Of a stretch of DNA of 64,000 bases, positions 1-11,504 are shown piece by piece. Positions within the stretch are counted from its first letter, which is position 1. Each line of letters begins with the position of its first letter. The stretch covers positions 31,170,001 to 31,234,000 of the forward strand of contig CP142451.1 of assembly GCA_038049695.1 (NCBI GenBank). The letters run 5' to 3'. Source of the stretch: Cinnamomum chago. Lineage: Eukaryota > Streptophyta > Magnoliopsida > Laurales > Lauraceae. The position numbers and the translations under genes were made by a program. Below the pieces are notes generated by a model. That model saw nothing but the letters and a program-made list of their open reading frames with translations. It was not told the DNA's origin and made no database searches.

Positions 1-1071
1 AGCATAGCATCAAGAAAAAATGGAAAAAAAAAAAGAAACAGCAGCACAATATAGCATCAAGGGAAAAAAAAAGGAAAAAAATGAAATAGCAGCAGCAGCA
101 TAGCATCAAGAGAAAAAGAAAAAAAAAAAGGAATAGCAGCAGCAACATGGCATCAAGAACAGATGGAAAAAAGGGAAACAGCAGCAGCATAACATCAAGG
201 AAAAAAAAAAAAAAAGAAACAGCAGCAGTAGCATAGCATCAAGAAAAGAAGAAAAAAAGAAAGAAACAGGAGCAGCAACAGCATAGAATCAACCAGAGAG
301 AAGAACAGTAGTCAGTAGCAGAACACAGCATAGAAAAAAAAAAGAACAGAAAACAGAAAAAAGAAGCAGCAAAAAAAAAGAACACGACAGAGAACAGAAA
401 AAAGAAGCAGCAAAAAAAAAAAAAAAAAACCAGCAACAACAGCAATCGAAAGCAAAGAAAGAAGATCAGCAAAAAAAAAAAAAAAAAAGCCCTAAAATCC
501 AAATGATTTAAGGGGGAAGAAAAAAAAACCCTAAATTAGAATTAACCAGAATAGCATCAACCAACAAAAACCAACCTTTACAGATGAAGAGAAAGAAAGA
601 AACAAGAGGAAAGAAAGAAGAGAAAAGAACTTGAAAGTGTGGAGATGAAACGGCACAGCACAGCAGACGGCAGCAGCACCACAGCACAGACGGCAGCAGC
701 ACGACTACAGCAGCAGGATGACGGCAGCACGGCGACGGCGAGGCTGAGGCGACGATGAACACAGCACAGATGGCAGCAGCACCACAACACAAACGGCGAC
801 AGCACCAGGGCGACGGCGAGGCTCAGGCGATTTCTTCCTTCCCCTCTCTTTTTTTTTTCCTTCCTCTCTGTTTCTAACTCTCCCCGTTTTCTTTTAACGA
901 GTTTAAAAACGTGTCCGTGGGGGACACGTGCGGGACGTGTCCGGCATTAAAAAATAAAAAAAAATCTGGATACGTATCCCATACGTATCCGAGGCGTATC
1001 CGGGCGTATCCGTGTTCGATACGTTCGGGATACGGATACAGGACCCTTTTTTATGCATCCGTGCTTCTTAG
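1..1071. mobile_element. hAT-like non-autonomous TIR transposon, right part (left end outside window)
   Basis: Bases 1-560 are A-rich imperfect repeats built on AGCAGCAGCATAGCATCAAG separated by A tracts. After a 560-880 stretch with CAGCAGCAC and GACGGC repeats comes a subterminal array of GGACACGTG/GGATACGTATCC motifs (about 905-1040). The terminus at 1071 reads GCATCCGTGCTTCTTAG, the inverted form of the TIR of the smaller elements at 2056 and 16129. The left TIR would lie outside the window. No coding potential is visible; the long open frames here are translations of homopolymers. Confidence 0.55.
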
Positions 1072-2047
1072 ATGCCAATACATAGCCTGATCCATAGTTG
1101 AGTTATCCTTCTCCCAGATTGAACAATTGAAAGAGTGTTACCCTCGGACTAGTTAGTTATAGTCCTCTACTTTCAATATTACCACCAAGTTTTTGTCTAG
1201 TCCGGCAATTGGGCAACATGGTTTGTGGGTAAAAGGTAACACTACTGTATAAGGACTTCTAACAGACAACATATTAGTAAACAGCACATAAAGAACATAG
1301 GATAAGGGATGAGATGGAGAAATACTGACATTCCCTTTTCCTGCAACATGAGTAAGTGTAACGTTTTGGCCATGAAGGGAGAATGGCACATGAAGGGAGA
1401 ACTCAATCCAGGCATATGATCTATAGAACCATAGCCAACGATCCAGACTGAACTTGTAGAGCATGGTTCAAAATATACGTAGCGGCCGCATCATCGCCTG
1501 TAGTGGTCGAGGCTGCTACGCTATTTTGAAAATAGCGGCGCTATGGTCTAAAAAGTAGTAGAGCCAATCGATTTTAATTTTGCACATTGTTTTTCCTATT
1601 TCTTCTCCTCAGTGGCCTTTCCTAAAGTTGTCTCTACCCTTATGTGGTTTCAAATCACTATGAAAACACAACATTGGTTGTTATACAAGATTCAAAAAAT
1701 TTTATCACTTAAAAAATTCACATTGCTACGTATCGCCTGCTACGTAGGCTTTGGCCATTGGCCGCTACGCTTGCATCAACCGCTATTTTGATCCTTGTTG
1801 TCAAGTAAGAACATGATGTGAAAGAGTACGTATACCTGACTGACTATGAAGTAGTGAGCAGTGATGCCTCTTCATATGGTGAGAAAGCTCCTTTAATGTC
1901 TTGTTTGAGAGCTTTGACAGATTTTCGCAAGAAACTCATGTTGCGGGACTCTTCTTGAGCGAGTTTAAAAGAAAAAAAAAATCCTAAAACCAAATCTTTG
2001 TGGCTAGTGCCTCCGTTGTAGCCCCAATAAATCAACTTGAACTCAAG
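1072..2047. other. Intronic or intergenic sequence with a degenerate TIR repeat at about 1460-1795
   Basis: No gene is visible. At about 1462 the sequence GTTCAAAATATACGTAGCGG and, near 1790 in inverse orientation, a matching AGCGG..ATTTTGAT end suggest an old TIR MITE of about 335 bp. It is rich in GCTACG/CGTAGC and TAGCGG motifs. I could not find a clean target duplication. Confidence 0.45.
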
Positions 2048-2055
2048 CCCACGAC

Positions 2056-2187
2056 CTATGATGCACGGATACTTCAAAATGGGCAACGTATCGTATCCAA
2101 TACTTCACCTTTTACAAGTAAAATCCGTATCCCTGCCATGTCTATGGGGTGTCCCTGCCATATACATGCCGTATCTGGGCATCATAG
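2056..2187. mobile_element. 132-bp hAT-like MITE with 8-bp target duplication
   Basis: The terminal inverted repeats are CTATGATGCACGGATAC and GTATCTGGGCATCATAG. The target duplication CCCACGAC occurs at 2048-2055 and 2188-2195. The interior carries GTATCG/GTATCC motifs. An 8-bp duplication fits the hAT superfamily; a Mutator-type origin (9 bp) is less likely. Confidence 0.8.
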
Positions 2188-2195
2188 CCCACGAC

Positions 2196-2570
2196 AATAG
2201 GATGGATTGGTTATACAACCCAATACTTGCAACAAAAATGCAAGTTATACTATAGAAGAGCCGAACACCAAAGGGACTACTATTGCTGTCTCATCCCTAG
2301 AAATACGAGAAGTTTAGAAGAAAAAGGAGGCTTGGGTGTCATTGTCAAGATCCAAAAAACAGCCAAATATACTTGAATATTCTTCTGGTTGCTCCATACA
2401 GGATTTTATTTAAATTGAGATGTTATACTCTGAATAGTCAGAAAAGGAACTGATTCAATCTACTCTCAGTACATAGAGGTAAGCTGATTCACTGCTTTGG
2501 AAGATCCCTACAAATTTATCTTTGATGATGCGATCGAGAAAATCCTCAAGTAGAAATTGTTGCTGGTGCG
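2196..2570. other. Unassigned intronic sequence
   Basis: I see no coding frame, RNA gene or repeat boundary. The stretch ends at the CAGTGTTC target site of the antisense L1. Confidence 0.4.
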
Positions 2571-2629
2571 CAGTGTTCTTTTTTTTTTTTTTTTTTTAAG
2601 GATGACTTTATTTATTTATCCAAAATTTA

Positions 2630-2650
2630 CAGTGTAAGAGAAGTATACTG
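2630..2650 (-). other. L1 3'-UTR stem-loop
   Basis: On the minus strand the stem halves CAGTATA and TACACTG enclose a pyrimidine-rich loop, 21 nt in all, upstream of the A tail. The same structure with the same spacing occurs in the other three L1 3' ends of this window. Confidence 0.7.
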
Positions 2651-3078
2651 GCAACAAAAAGCACCCCCCCACCCCTCTCCAAAAAAAAAAGTGGGCAGAG
2701 CAATCATCCCTAAAAAGAAAGGTTGACACCCTTCAAACTTCGAGTGTGAACCCAAAGGAACAAGTACATATTACGGATTGGTAATAATAAGCAAATCAGG
2801 TTTGGATACTTCCTCTTTTGCTAGACAGTCCACTTCGAAGTTGGCATCACGCTTGATTAGATGGAATGAAATGTTTACTTTGTTAGAGTTCTCTACCACC
2901 TCTTCCACGATGTCTGCCAGGTACCAAGGAGCGGAGGATGGTTGAGATGCCCATTTTATGGCACATGAAGGATCCCCTTCAATCACCTATAGCTGAGGAT
3001 TGAATCTCAAGGCTTCTCTCTGCCTGATGTTCAGGGCTAATACTTTTAGCTTTGTTGATCATCGAACATCGACCAGAC

Positions 3079-5390
3079 TGTCACGACCCAAATTCCGGGG
3101 CCCTGTCGGATATTCGGATTGTGATAACTTGGCAATGTTTACCATTCATTTATCAAATTATTCGCATAAGAGATTTGGCATATAATTCAACTATAATTCC
3201 AATTAATTTAAATAAAGTCAAACAATATAAAAAATCTCTGAATAATCCAAATCCCTATGTTCTAACTCAAATAATAATGTACTAATCATTAAATCAATTG
3301 CTAAACAAAAACTAAATCTTCTGTCACTCATATGAATATTTCTCGTTCTCTCTCTTCAGCCACGCATGCCAAAATCTACGTGCTGAGCGTCATCCTGATT
3401 TATCCCACCCGCAGTAAGATTACCTGAAGGGGGCAACACAACATCAGTATTACTGGTGAATGAATATTCCTAATTACATAAGCAGCATAAAACATAATAT
3501 TACATGATTTAACATATCTGAATCAATATATTAAACGCCATAAAAATACACCCATATATATATATATCCGTGCCCATGCACCTTACCACGCCTCAAAGGC
3601 CTATTGTATACATGTATACCGGTCAATATGACCCTGTCTCATCGGCCACGTCCCTTATGGACCAGCCGCTATACGGCTCGGACACTAAGTCCAGCATCCC
3701 ACGTCTGGGACCTCACTATCTCATAACAACCACAACCTAATATTATTAACAATATTTCCTCATTTCATAATCAACAGTGTGGATCCAACCCTTACTAAAT
3801 TCACTGGTTATTGCCCCACTCCAATTCATAATTGGTATTGATTGGTGAATGGTTGGCCCACACTTTTAAAACATCATATTAAGAATTAATCACAATTAAT
3901 TGATCACTGTAACTTAATCACGATCCGTATAATTAATCATGGCCTAATTAATTCATATAATTACTCATAATACACATATTCTAGGTTCTGATAAGCCTCA
4001 TGACTATTTATGTAATTTTATTATAAGGTCCAGGTCTTATTTAAAGCTCTGCCTCTTCCCAGAATCTGATAAAACGCCTGTGTAATATACATATATGGAA
4101 CAGTGGGCCCCACTTGAATGATACATGATCAAACCTAATTTATATGGTCACCCAGTGCCCTACATTAAGTCCTATGGTTCCGATTAATCATCCCGTATCA
4201 TTACTGGGCCTGCAGTCTCAATAAATTGATAAATAACCCTTATGGTTAACAAAATTGAAGTTCCTGGATAACTGGTCAGATGGAGACCAGGCCACATGGG
4301 ACCACCACCATTGGGATCGTCTCTGAGTCTACTTCAAGACGTGGGGTCCTAATCCATGATTGGTTTAGTTAGTGGGTCCCACCATAGATGTCGACCCAAG
4401 AGTTTGTTGCCGTCAGTTTCACGCCTGGTTCTCTTTGAATCTGTTGGATAGTGGGACCCACTGGTCCAAACCCAAGATGCCTAGGTTCCCTATGGTCGAC
4501 CATGGGTCCTTTAAAAGATGTGTGGTCCTGATCTCCAATCAGATCCACTGATGGGTCCTACTATAACTGTCGACCTTCATCTCTGTTTTCATCAAACTCA
4601 CGCCTGTAATATTAAGATCAAGTGGATGGTGGCCCAAACGGGGCCCACCTCACATGGGTCCAAGTCCATCTTGATTGACCAGCAGTACCCTACCAGATCT
4701 CTGGACCTGATCTGGGATCAGGTGGGCCATGGGGTCCCACAACCCTTTATGTCAAATTACTGCTCATCGTCTACCTCAGTTATCCATCAGATTTTCAAAT
4801 CTGTTTCATATTCATGCAACCCAATCTATTAGCATCATTCCCTCATCTATTAACATGAGATTCAACAGATCTTGTAATACAGAATATAATTCAACAGATC
4901 TTCTTCATATCGAGTACTCATAACATATAATTTCTTAACCGGCAGATTTTCTCAATACAGAATATCCAAATCACAATAGTATCAATCATCCAAATTGATC
5001 TACTAGTTAACTAGGAAGATCCACTCACCTTTGATATACAATCGTTGCTTTTGCAATGTGAGGGCGCGAATAGAACATCAATCAACCTTCCTCTCCTTCT
5101 CCTAGATTGCAACCACAAGACCCTCTCTCTCAGAATCTTCTCCAAAGGAATAGAATACAACAACTGTTGTTGGTTTACTTGTATATATAAAGAAAAGGCA
5201 AGTCCTAATCCTAATATATCTTTTATTTCCTCTACTATAGTTGGTATTCAACTCCAGTCCCAAAACAAAACGTGGAACACTTTCCACTTTCTAATTCCTT
5301 AATAAGTAGTATTACTAATTTCATAAAAAGAGAACCACTAAAGTACTACCTGGGCCAGACTAATCCTGGCCCATAATGCAGGATATTACA
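3079..5390 (+). mobile_element. Solo LTR, long-LTR family A, copy 1
   Basis: This fossil begins TGTCACGACCCAAATTCC and ends CAGGATATTACA, with the canonical TG..CA termini. It is flanked by the perfect 5-bp duplication CAGAC (3074-3078, 5391-5395). It is 2312 bp long, with no internal domain or second LTR, so it is a solo LTR. It sits inside the RNase H region of an older L1. The long LTR and the TGTCACGACCC start suggest a chromovirus of the Tekay/Del type (inference). Two further copies are at 34008 and 61001. The sharp termini suggest moderate age. Confidence 0.9.
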
Positions 5391-6349
5391 CAGACAGTCC
5401 TGAGTATGCCAATAAGGTATTTTCTTCATCATCACGGATGACCCCCCCTACTCCCGCCATTCCCGGGTTGCCTTTAGCACTTCCATCAAAATTGAGTTTC
5501 AATGCACCAATAGGTGGGGGTGTCCATCTATATTTGTCGCTGTGAGAGTGCCACTTCCTTCCAATTTTGAATGATGATATTTGCTGAAATTCCCTTGAAT
5601 AATGGCAATGAGGATGCCCAAATGGCTACCTGCTGTTTCACTCTCCTATTTGATATTCATTGCTTGATCGTCCTTCAAAGCATCTCCTATTCCTTTCTTT
5701 CCTGATAGACCTCAGAATTGCCACAAAGGAGCGTTTCCACATAATCCTCCCTCTCTTTGAACCCACTCCTATTCTCCAGTACTCAAAAAGGGATTATATG
5801 GAATTCAGAAGAGGTCCGCAACATTGGAACCACCCCAACATTGCCTTCCAGATGTGTTGTGCCATTCTTCAATTTACTAATAGGCTGTCAATGGATTCCT
5901 CATCTGATAAACACATTGGGCATGCATTCACTACCAATGCCCTCCTTCGCCTCAAATTGTCCATCGTTAAGATTCCGCCAAGTAGGGCTGACCACCTGAA
6001 TGCAATGACCCTAGGCGGGGCTTTAATCCTCCATAGTGTAGCCAACTGTGTCTGTGATGCCATTGCTCCTCTAGTCATGGATAAGAATAAAGAAGCAACT
6101 GAAAACAACCCATTTGTCCATATCCTTCTATCTGTCCCATTTTTAGGAATGAAAACTTTTCCGATCAGCATCATAATCTCCTTAAATTGGGCCGCCTCCA
6201 CCTCATTCAGGTTTCTTTTAAAAATGGGACCCCGCACTCCCCGATCGTCAATCTTCTTCAAGTAATCTATAACTTTGGCGCTTTGATTAGTAGCACAATT
6301 AAATAAGTTTGGCAAGGCGGTCGCTAAGGTTAAAAGTACTTCAGTGTTC

Positions 6350-7259
6350 ACTGCACATAAAAGAAACCACCATTCACTGTAATGCTAACTGCAGTACCTT
6401 CATCGGCCAAGTACTTTTACTGGCATACCCTAATATCCCTACACTTTGAATGTAAAAAGGAAACTCAACTTCTGATGAAACAGATTTTGAGTTCAGATTA
6501 ACCAGTCTGTTACGAGTTCAAATTAATCAGATGAGATTATTGTCTATCCTCAGAATATCATCATACAGCAATGGATCCAAGTTACAGAAAACAAAAGTTG
6601 CCTGACTGTTTTGTCCGGATCTTCATAAAATCTTGTATACTTCAAACCCTCTTCAAATCAGCCCACACAGATGAGAGCTGGCAAACCTGCTTTAAGATAT
6701 GTTACACTATGATACCCAGATACGTCAGGTCTACACCTTGGATATGGCAGGCACACAGATTTACACATAAAAGATGTAAGTGTTAGATATGATAAGACAG
6801 ATACGTCACCTATTTTGAAGTATTTGTGTATCTCAATGCAGGCCCTAACCTTCTACCACTGAGATTATTAGGAAGAGGAAAAGAAGAGGCAGTTTCTGTG
6901 TACTTAAGTTACATATCCCCTTATTCTTTTATTGAGAACTTAGCAATTACAAATTTCCTCCGACCTATCTCTTAAAAGGAAATTACAGAAACACCCACTG
7001 AACTAGAGAAGAAACAGAGTTACAACATCCCTATAATTAAAAGATATATTTCTCCACAGAATCGGCTCTACATTTCCATTATGTAGTTTATTTAATGTAA
7101 GTCATTTTGTCTATGATCACCCCACTACTGATGTAGATGAGCACAAGGGTATGCATTTGTTATTTTTTCTATAATCACCCAACTACTGACATAGATATGA
7201 GCATAAGGGTATGCATTTTTTATGGAGAACTTTAGAATCAATACAGTGATATTCTGCAG
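6350..7259. other. Host intron with a degenerate hAT-like MITE at about 6707-6839
   Basis: CTATGATACCCAGATAC at 6707 and GTGTATCTCAATG near 6839 resemble the TIRs of the 2056 and 27451 elements. The interior shares their ATACGTCA and TTTACACATAAAA motifs, but it is eroded and has no clear target duplication. Apart from that, I see only AT-rich intron leading to the TTCTGCAG acceptor. Confidence 0.4.
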
Positions 7260-7469
7260 GAATATGAAAACATTTCTTCTAAGAGGCTTTCCTACTTCTA
7301 CTTATCCAAGCCTCAGCCGCATCAGTTTGCTATTCTAGTTCGTAGTATCCCATTGTCGTCTGGAAGGAGCTTCAGTGACAGTGTTGAGAGCTTTTTCATG
7401 GAGTTTCATTCATCTACCTACTTATCACATTGGGTTGTTCATCGAACAAACAAACTTCAGGGTCTCATT
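7260..7469 (+). CDS. OSCA/CSC1-like channel exon, cytosolic domain part 1
   Basis: This exon encodes 70 residues in phase 0, starting after TTCTGCAG and ending before GTAAGAA. The reading begins EYENISSKRLSYFYLSK, continues PQPHQFAILVRSIP and ends in a YLSHWVVHRTNKLQ stretch. Those motifs belong to the cytosolic RNA-recognition-like loop (PHM7_cyt domain) that follows the third membrane helix in OSCA/CSC1 proteins. The family forms dimeric, osmotically or mechanically gated Ca2+-permeable cation channels at the plasma membrane or an endomembrane. An ATG lies inside the exon at 7353 but is not the gene start, because conserved family sequence runs upstream of it. The exon is followed by a 14.7-kb intron filled with retroelements. 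Confidence 0.85.
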
Positions 7470-8641
7470 GTAAGAATTTTGTTTGAATTTCTTTCTATTC
7501 TTTCTTTCCCACATTATGCATACTTTTGGAAGTTGTATTTTCTGGATTAGAGAATCTAGTGTATGGAGGACCTTGCTTTTTATGAAAGAAAAAAAATGAA
7601 AAAAGAGGAGATACGTAAAATCCCAGGCCACTGCTTTAATTTTTTCTTGTTGAATGGACCTGCTGTTTTTGTTGATCTGAGCCATTTATATGATTGTTAC
7701 AATGATGTGCTATGCTATTCTTCACCATTGCTTCGGTTTTCTGTTTTCATAATTGGACTTACTGTTTTCCATTGATAGGACTGTTATGAAGATGGAATAT
7801 GCAATCCTGGGCCTTGCTTTGGTTTTTTGTTTGTTTAATTGGGCTTGCTTTTTTATTGATAAGATTGTTAGAAATGGGAAGAAAGACAAAACTTAAAAAA
7901 GAAAAGAGAGATATTTGATTGAAGAAGATTTTTCTTATTATTGCTGGGGTACAAATTTATGCAGTCATGTGGAGCTCTATGGGCTCAGTTCAAAATATCG
8001 ACCAATATGCTACGTATCGACTGTTATGAATGGGGTATCAGCTGCTACCAGTATGCTAATTTTGACTTGCTATCGATTTCAGCCTGTATCTCCAGTTTAT
8101 TGTTATTCATCGGCCATATTGGCTGAGAATTTCAATTTATTGGCTGCTAGGCTATTCCAAGCATTGCTAGGAGATACATTTTTGAATGGGATGTTGAGTA
8201 ACTTATGATAGTTTACCCTCACATAAGGCGATGAGAAGATAAAGGTCATAATCAGGTTGAGGAGGTTTTTCAGTAGGTACTTCCAAAACGCAATTCACTT
8301 GACTGCCTTGGGTCTAACCTGTCTCAATGTTGTATTGGTAGTAGGAACATGATATATTGATGCATTGGATAAAACTTGTATTGGACCTTCTCTCCCAAAA
8401 CATGAGATGGCATGCAATTTTATCAAAAAGCTGCACTCAACATACCATCAGATTAATAAGGTTTATGAACATTCTTCTCAAGCAACATAGCCCTTGTGAC
8501 TTTCAGCAAATTTGCTATAATCTGAATAATTGAATTTAAAATATTAGGCAATTGGGAAGTGCTTATTGAATTCTCTCCTTGTTTAGGACTCCAATGGAAG
8601 CCCTAGATTTTTTTTGTCAAGCTCATGTGATGAAAAAACTC
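7470..8641. other. Host intron sequence without recognised features
   Basis: AT-rich sequence. No domain is recognisable in any frame. Short open frames near 7915-8208 show no family motif. Confidence 0.4.
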
Positions 8642-9166
8642 TCACGACCCGGAATCCGGGGCCCACGAGTCCCATGTCTTCAATGAGCATCATATTCACA
8701 TGCATAAGTCAAATCAAAACTGCATAATAAATTGAGCATTTACTGAAACAATCCCACTTATTTAAATAAAGGGATGCATCCAGATAATAAGAATCAATCC
8801 AATTAAACTTTGCAAATCCAAATTGAAAATCTTTACTGTTGACATTAAAGCTACTAAAAGAATGTAAAACTATTGCTCTAATAGAATTGGTAGTCTCATC
8901 ATCGCTCAACCTCAAATTTCAAATCCTAGTGCTTCATCACTTGGTCCTTCTTGTAACTCTACATTCTGTTTACCTAGGATTGGGGCAAAATCCACATATT
9001 AGCATTACTGAGTGAATCGAATTCTAAGTCTGCGTGTGTGTGCAACAATATAAGAATACCGAAAATGTTAAATAACAATAATGGAATTCATTGTTAAGTC
9101 AAATTAAGGTTTATAATTCTAGTCAAATTAAGGTTTCTAATTCTAGCCTTAGGATAACCACCATAC
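8642..9166 (+). mobile_element. Truncated long LTR fragment (TCACGACCCGG start)
   Basis: The fossil starts TCACGACCCGGAATCCGGGG. It shares the later ACCTAGGATTGGGGCAAA and TGAGTGAAT phrases with the solo LTR at 55079, so it belongs to a related family. Its end is obscured by the adjoining Cassandra-type element; the 9575-9900 stretch may be its continuation. It is broken; I cannot count the breaks. Confidence 0.45.
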
Positions 9167-9570
9167 TGAATGGGCCTTATAATGGGCGGCACCCTTAACC
9201 ATGGGGCGTAGCGTGTCAACCATGTGCTTCCAATGGGTGTGTCTCTGCTAGTCCCGCATTGGAAATATCCAAGTATTGACATTGGGCTTATAAGTCAAAC
9301 CCTGTGTTAACTCAACATTACGCGTTTTAAAGCCGTGAGGCCCCTGGATCCCATAAGAACTCTAGAGTTAAGCGTGCTCACGCGGGAGCAGTATTGGGAT
9401 GGGTCACCACCTGAGAAGTCTTCACGCGCGCACGTGGGGCAAAACGAACAATATCATGTCGAGTTGGGCAGGGCTGTGACAATTGGTATGATAGCCAATG
9501 ACGGCTCTATTTCTGGTGGGGGAGAGAGAACTTGGTCCGGGCGGAACCCTTAACCATGGGGCATGACACA
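9167..9570 (+). mobile_element. Cassandra-type TRIM with 5S rRNA sequence in its LTR (3' LTR truncated)
   Basis: The LTR at 9167-9481 (315 bp) ends GGGCTGTGACA. A 45-nt internal region (9482-9526) has a primer-binding-like ATTGGTATGATAGCC (tRNA-iMet type) and a GGTGGGGGAGAG purine tract. A truncated second LTR starts at 9527. Inside the LTR, bases 9346-9418 match 5S rRNA: GGATCCCATAAGAACTC, then GTTAAGCGTGCTC, then GGGATGGGTCACC. This composition is diagnostic of Cassandra elements. They are non-coding, and the 5S part can carry a Pol III internal promoter. It is a partial fossil. Confidence 0.8.
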
Positions 9571-10000
9571 ACTAAGATCCACGATCAAACAATAGATCAA
9601 TCTCTCGAAGGATTGTTCGAATCCAAAGATGGATTCTAGGCTCTAGCCACTAGGGCACAAGCATAACCATGAAACAACTCATAAACTCACGATAACTCAA
9701 AGGAATTCTTGATTAATTGAAAATAAGCATGCCTATTGCAATTGAGGGCTTCTCTATATAAAATGTAATAAGGCTACTAAAACAATAAACTGTAAGAAAA
9801 TAGAAAACTACTAACTCTCATCAAATAACAAAACAAGAAACAATTCCTAATCAATCCTAAGATAAATTTAGAATGCCACAGTAGCCTTCTAAGTCAATTT
9901 GGGCCTGTGGACTGAACCCAAAGGCTGGGTTGGATGGCTGGGCCTATCATGTGGGCCTAGGGCTTCTTTTGGACTTCCGTACTACATCAGTTCTCCTTGG
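9571..10000. other. Unassigned stretch, possibly LTR/UTR remnant
   Basis: No coding frame is seen. The stretch lies between the Cassandra remnant and the 3' part of an antisense Gypsy fragment and may contain its untranslated end. Confidence 0.3.
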
Positions 10001-10009
10001 GTTAGAAAA

Positions 10010-10640
10010 ACTCAACTCCGGTGAGTTAATTACTTGATAGAGCTCATAAAGATCTGGATTCAGACGTTGGAAGTCGGTAGCAGTAATCCAGGTAGTATCG
10101 GAGACGGGCCAGTTTTACCGACGAACAAGGAACTTCTGAAATCCTCCACGACGAGTAGAAACAATTTGATAATCAAGAACATCAATGATTTTATCACGCA
10201 GTGGTGAGGCAGCTGGTAACGTAATGATTTGCTCATCATAATCGTCCTCATTATCATGCCCACGATAGAGAGTTAGATTGGCAACATTGAATGTGGGCCT
10301 CATACTAATATCAGATGGCAACTCGAGAGTATATGCATTGGAACTGAGTTTCTTCAACACTTTGAATGGACCTGTATTTCTCGGATGTAACTTCTTGTTT
10401 GCGTCTGGAGGTAACCTTTCTGGATGAATACGGACCATAACCATGTCTCCTTTAGAAAACTCTAGGAAATGACGACGTTTGTCAGCATGAACCTTGTAAC
10501 TTTCATTGCTAGCTGCATTATGTCGTTGAACTTCATCATGTATTTGTTGCATGTGTTTGATGAAGTTATCGACTTCAACACAAGGGTGCACTTCAAGAGG
10601 CAAGGGGACAAGATCCATAGACAAGATCCAATTGGATTTC
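10010..10640 (-). mobile_element. Ty3/Gypsy chromovirus fragment: integrase C-terminus and chromodomain
   Basis: On the minus strand the fossil reads an integrase C-terminal region (HADKRRHFLEFSKGDMVMVR, then NTGPFKVLKKLSSNAYTLEL). It continues to a chromodomain-like tail (DVLDYQIVSTRRGGFQKFLV, then ATDFQRLNP). The order integrase-chromodomain identifies a chromovirus. No other pol domain is present. It is a truncated, broken copy with at least one break. Confidence 0.8.
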
Positions 10641-10649
10641 CAGCAGAAG

Positions 10650-11210
10650 GTGCTACCCCCCTCTATGTAGATAATACAAGTGCAATTCAGATTACTGAAA
10701 ATCCGATTTATCATGAACACACTAAACACATCGAGGTTGATTGTCACTTCATACGTGATGAGTTTAAACGTGATGTCATTAGTCTTCCGCATGTCTCCAC
10801 TGGGCTTCAAATTGCTGATATTCTTACTAAAGGTCTTCCACGACCACGCCATCAATTCTTAGTTGGCAAATTGATGCTCATTGATTCTCCCGCATCAATT
10901 TGAGAGGGGTGGGGGGTTGTTTATCAGGCCCACGACCCATGAAGGGATCTAGCCTAGTTCATAATATATCACTTGGATTGCTTGGGTCAATGATACAGTT
11001 GTACATAATTGTGTATATTCTATTTTAGTGATTGTTTCCATAACTTAGAATTGTAATTGATATACTTACCTAGATTAGAGCCTTGATTAAGGCATGTAAT
11101 GGTTATATATTGAGGAGGGATCTCGAAAGGAAGGGACACTGAAAATAATACAATCTATCTTCTATTCTCACTTTCTCTTCTCTGTGCTTTTCCATTGTGA
11201 GAATGACAAC
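10650..11210 (+). mobile_element. Ty1/Copia fragment: RNase H C-terminus, polypurine tract and 3' LTR
   Basis: The + strand fossil reads LYVDNTSAIQITENPIYHEH, then DCHFIRDEF and LPHVSTGLQIADILTKGLPR, the typical end of a Copia polyprotein. A polypurine tract GAGAGGGGTGGGGGG leads to an LTR start TGTTTATCAGG at 10918. The LTR end is not sharp (about 11200). The fragment faces the Gypsy fragment head-on. It is truncated and otherwise incomplete. Confidence 0.75.
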
Positions 11211-11500
11211 CACGATCACCTGCGTCATCGCCATCTCTCTCATCGAAGTGCAGAAGGAAAAAGTTCGAAATCATCCTCCTTTCAAGAAGTCTCACGTGTC
11301 TTATTTGTGATACGTGCTGGACCAAGCCTTACCGCTCATTTGTTGAGTCCACCTCTTGGGCTTGAGTTCGGATCAATCGGAATACGAAAATCTCAGCTTC
11401 AGGCCCTTCTAATTTCAATAGGGCACAAAGATAGAGGCACATACACGTGCCTACATTACATGTGCGGCTCCCATTGAACTCAATTCTTTGTGTTGGGGTA
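11211..11500. other. Unassigned short stretch
   Basis: I see nothing recognisable here beyond possible Copia LTR flank. Confidence 0.3.
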
Positions 11501-11504
11501 GAAA

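Larger units (their letters stand above)
2579..6341 (-). mobile_element. 5'-truncated L1 LINE with RNase H, antisense to host, split by a solo LTR
   Basis: The element reads right to left. A zinc-knuckle (zf-RVT) region lies at 6351-5869 on the minus strand, with WRIKAPPRVIAFRW and a VVNACPMCLSDEESIDSLL ligand stretch. An RNase H start (LKLNFDGSAKGNPGMAGVGG) lies at about 5500-5430. After the LTR inserted at 3079-5390, the remainder of RNase H follows (IEGDPSCAIKWAS, then DANFEVDCLAKE, 2986-2771). A 3' tail of 19 A (T run 2579-2597) ends it. The 8-bp direct repeat CAGTGTTC at 2571-2578 and 6342-6349 is the likely target duplication. The frames are broken by stops and shifts. Unlike LINE A and B, this lineage carries an RNase H domain. 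Confidence 0.85.

Noticed and set aside
239-805. Long open frames of Phe/Leu/Cys/Ser-rich peptides on the minus strand
   Set aside because: They are translations of poly-A and CAGCAGCA-type low-complexity repeats, not proteins.
3552-3570. AT and other dinucleotide runs or direct repeats as a CRISPR array
   Set aside because: Plant nuclear context, no regular spacers, and repeats are microsatellites or transposon parts.
7353-7550. ATG at 7353 as the start of a separate small gene
   Set aside because: Conserved channel sequence extends upstream in frame to the acceptor at 7259 and ends at a GT donor at 7470; it is an internal exon.
7985-8190. A second copy of the 1460-1795 TIR repeat
   Set aside because: Only GTTCAAAATAT and a GCTACGTATCG phrase are shared; no inverted end or target duplication could be found.
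9346-9418. A functional 5S rRNA gene
   Set aside because: Only part of 5S is present, embedded in a TRIM LTR with primer-binding site and purine tract next to it. It is a Cassandra-type element.
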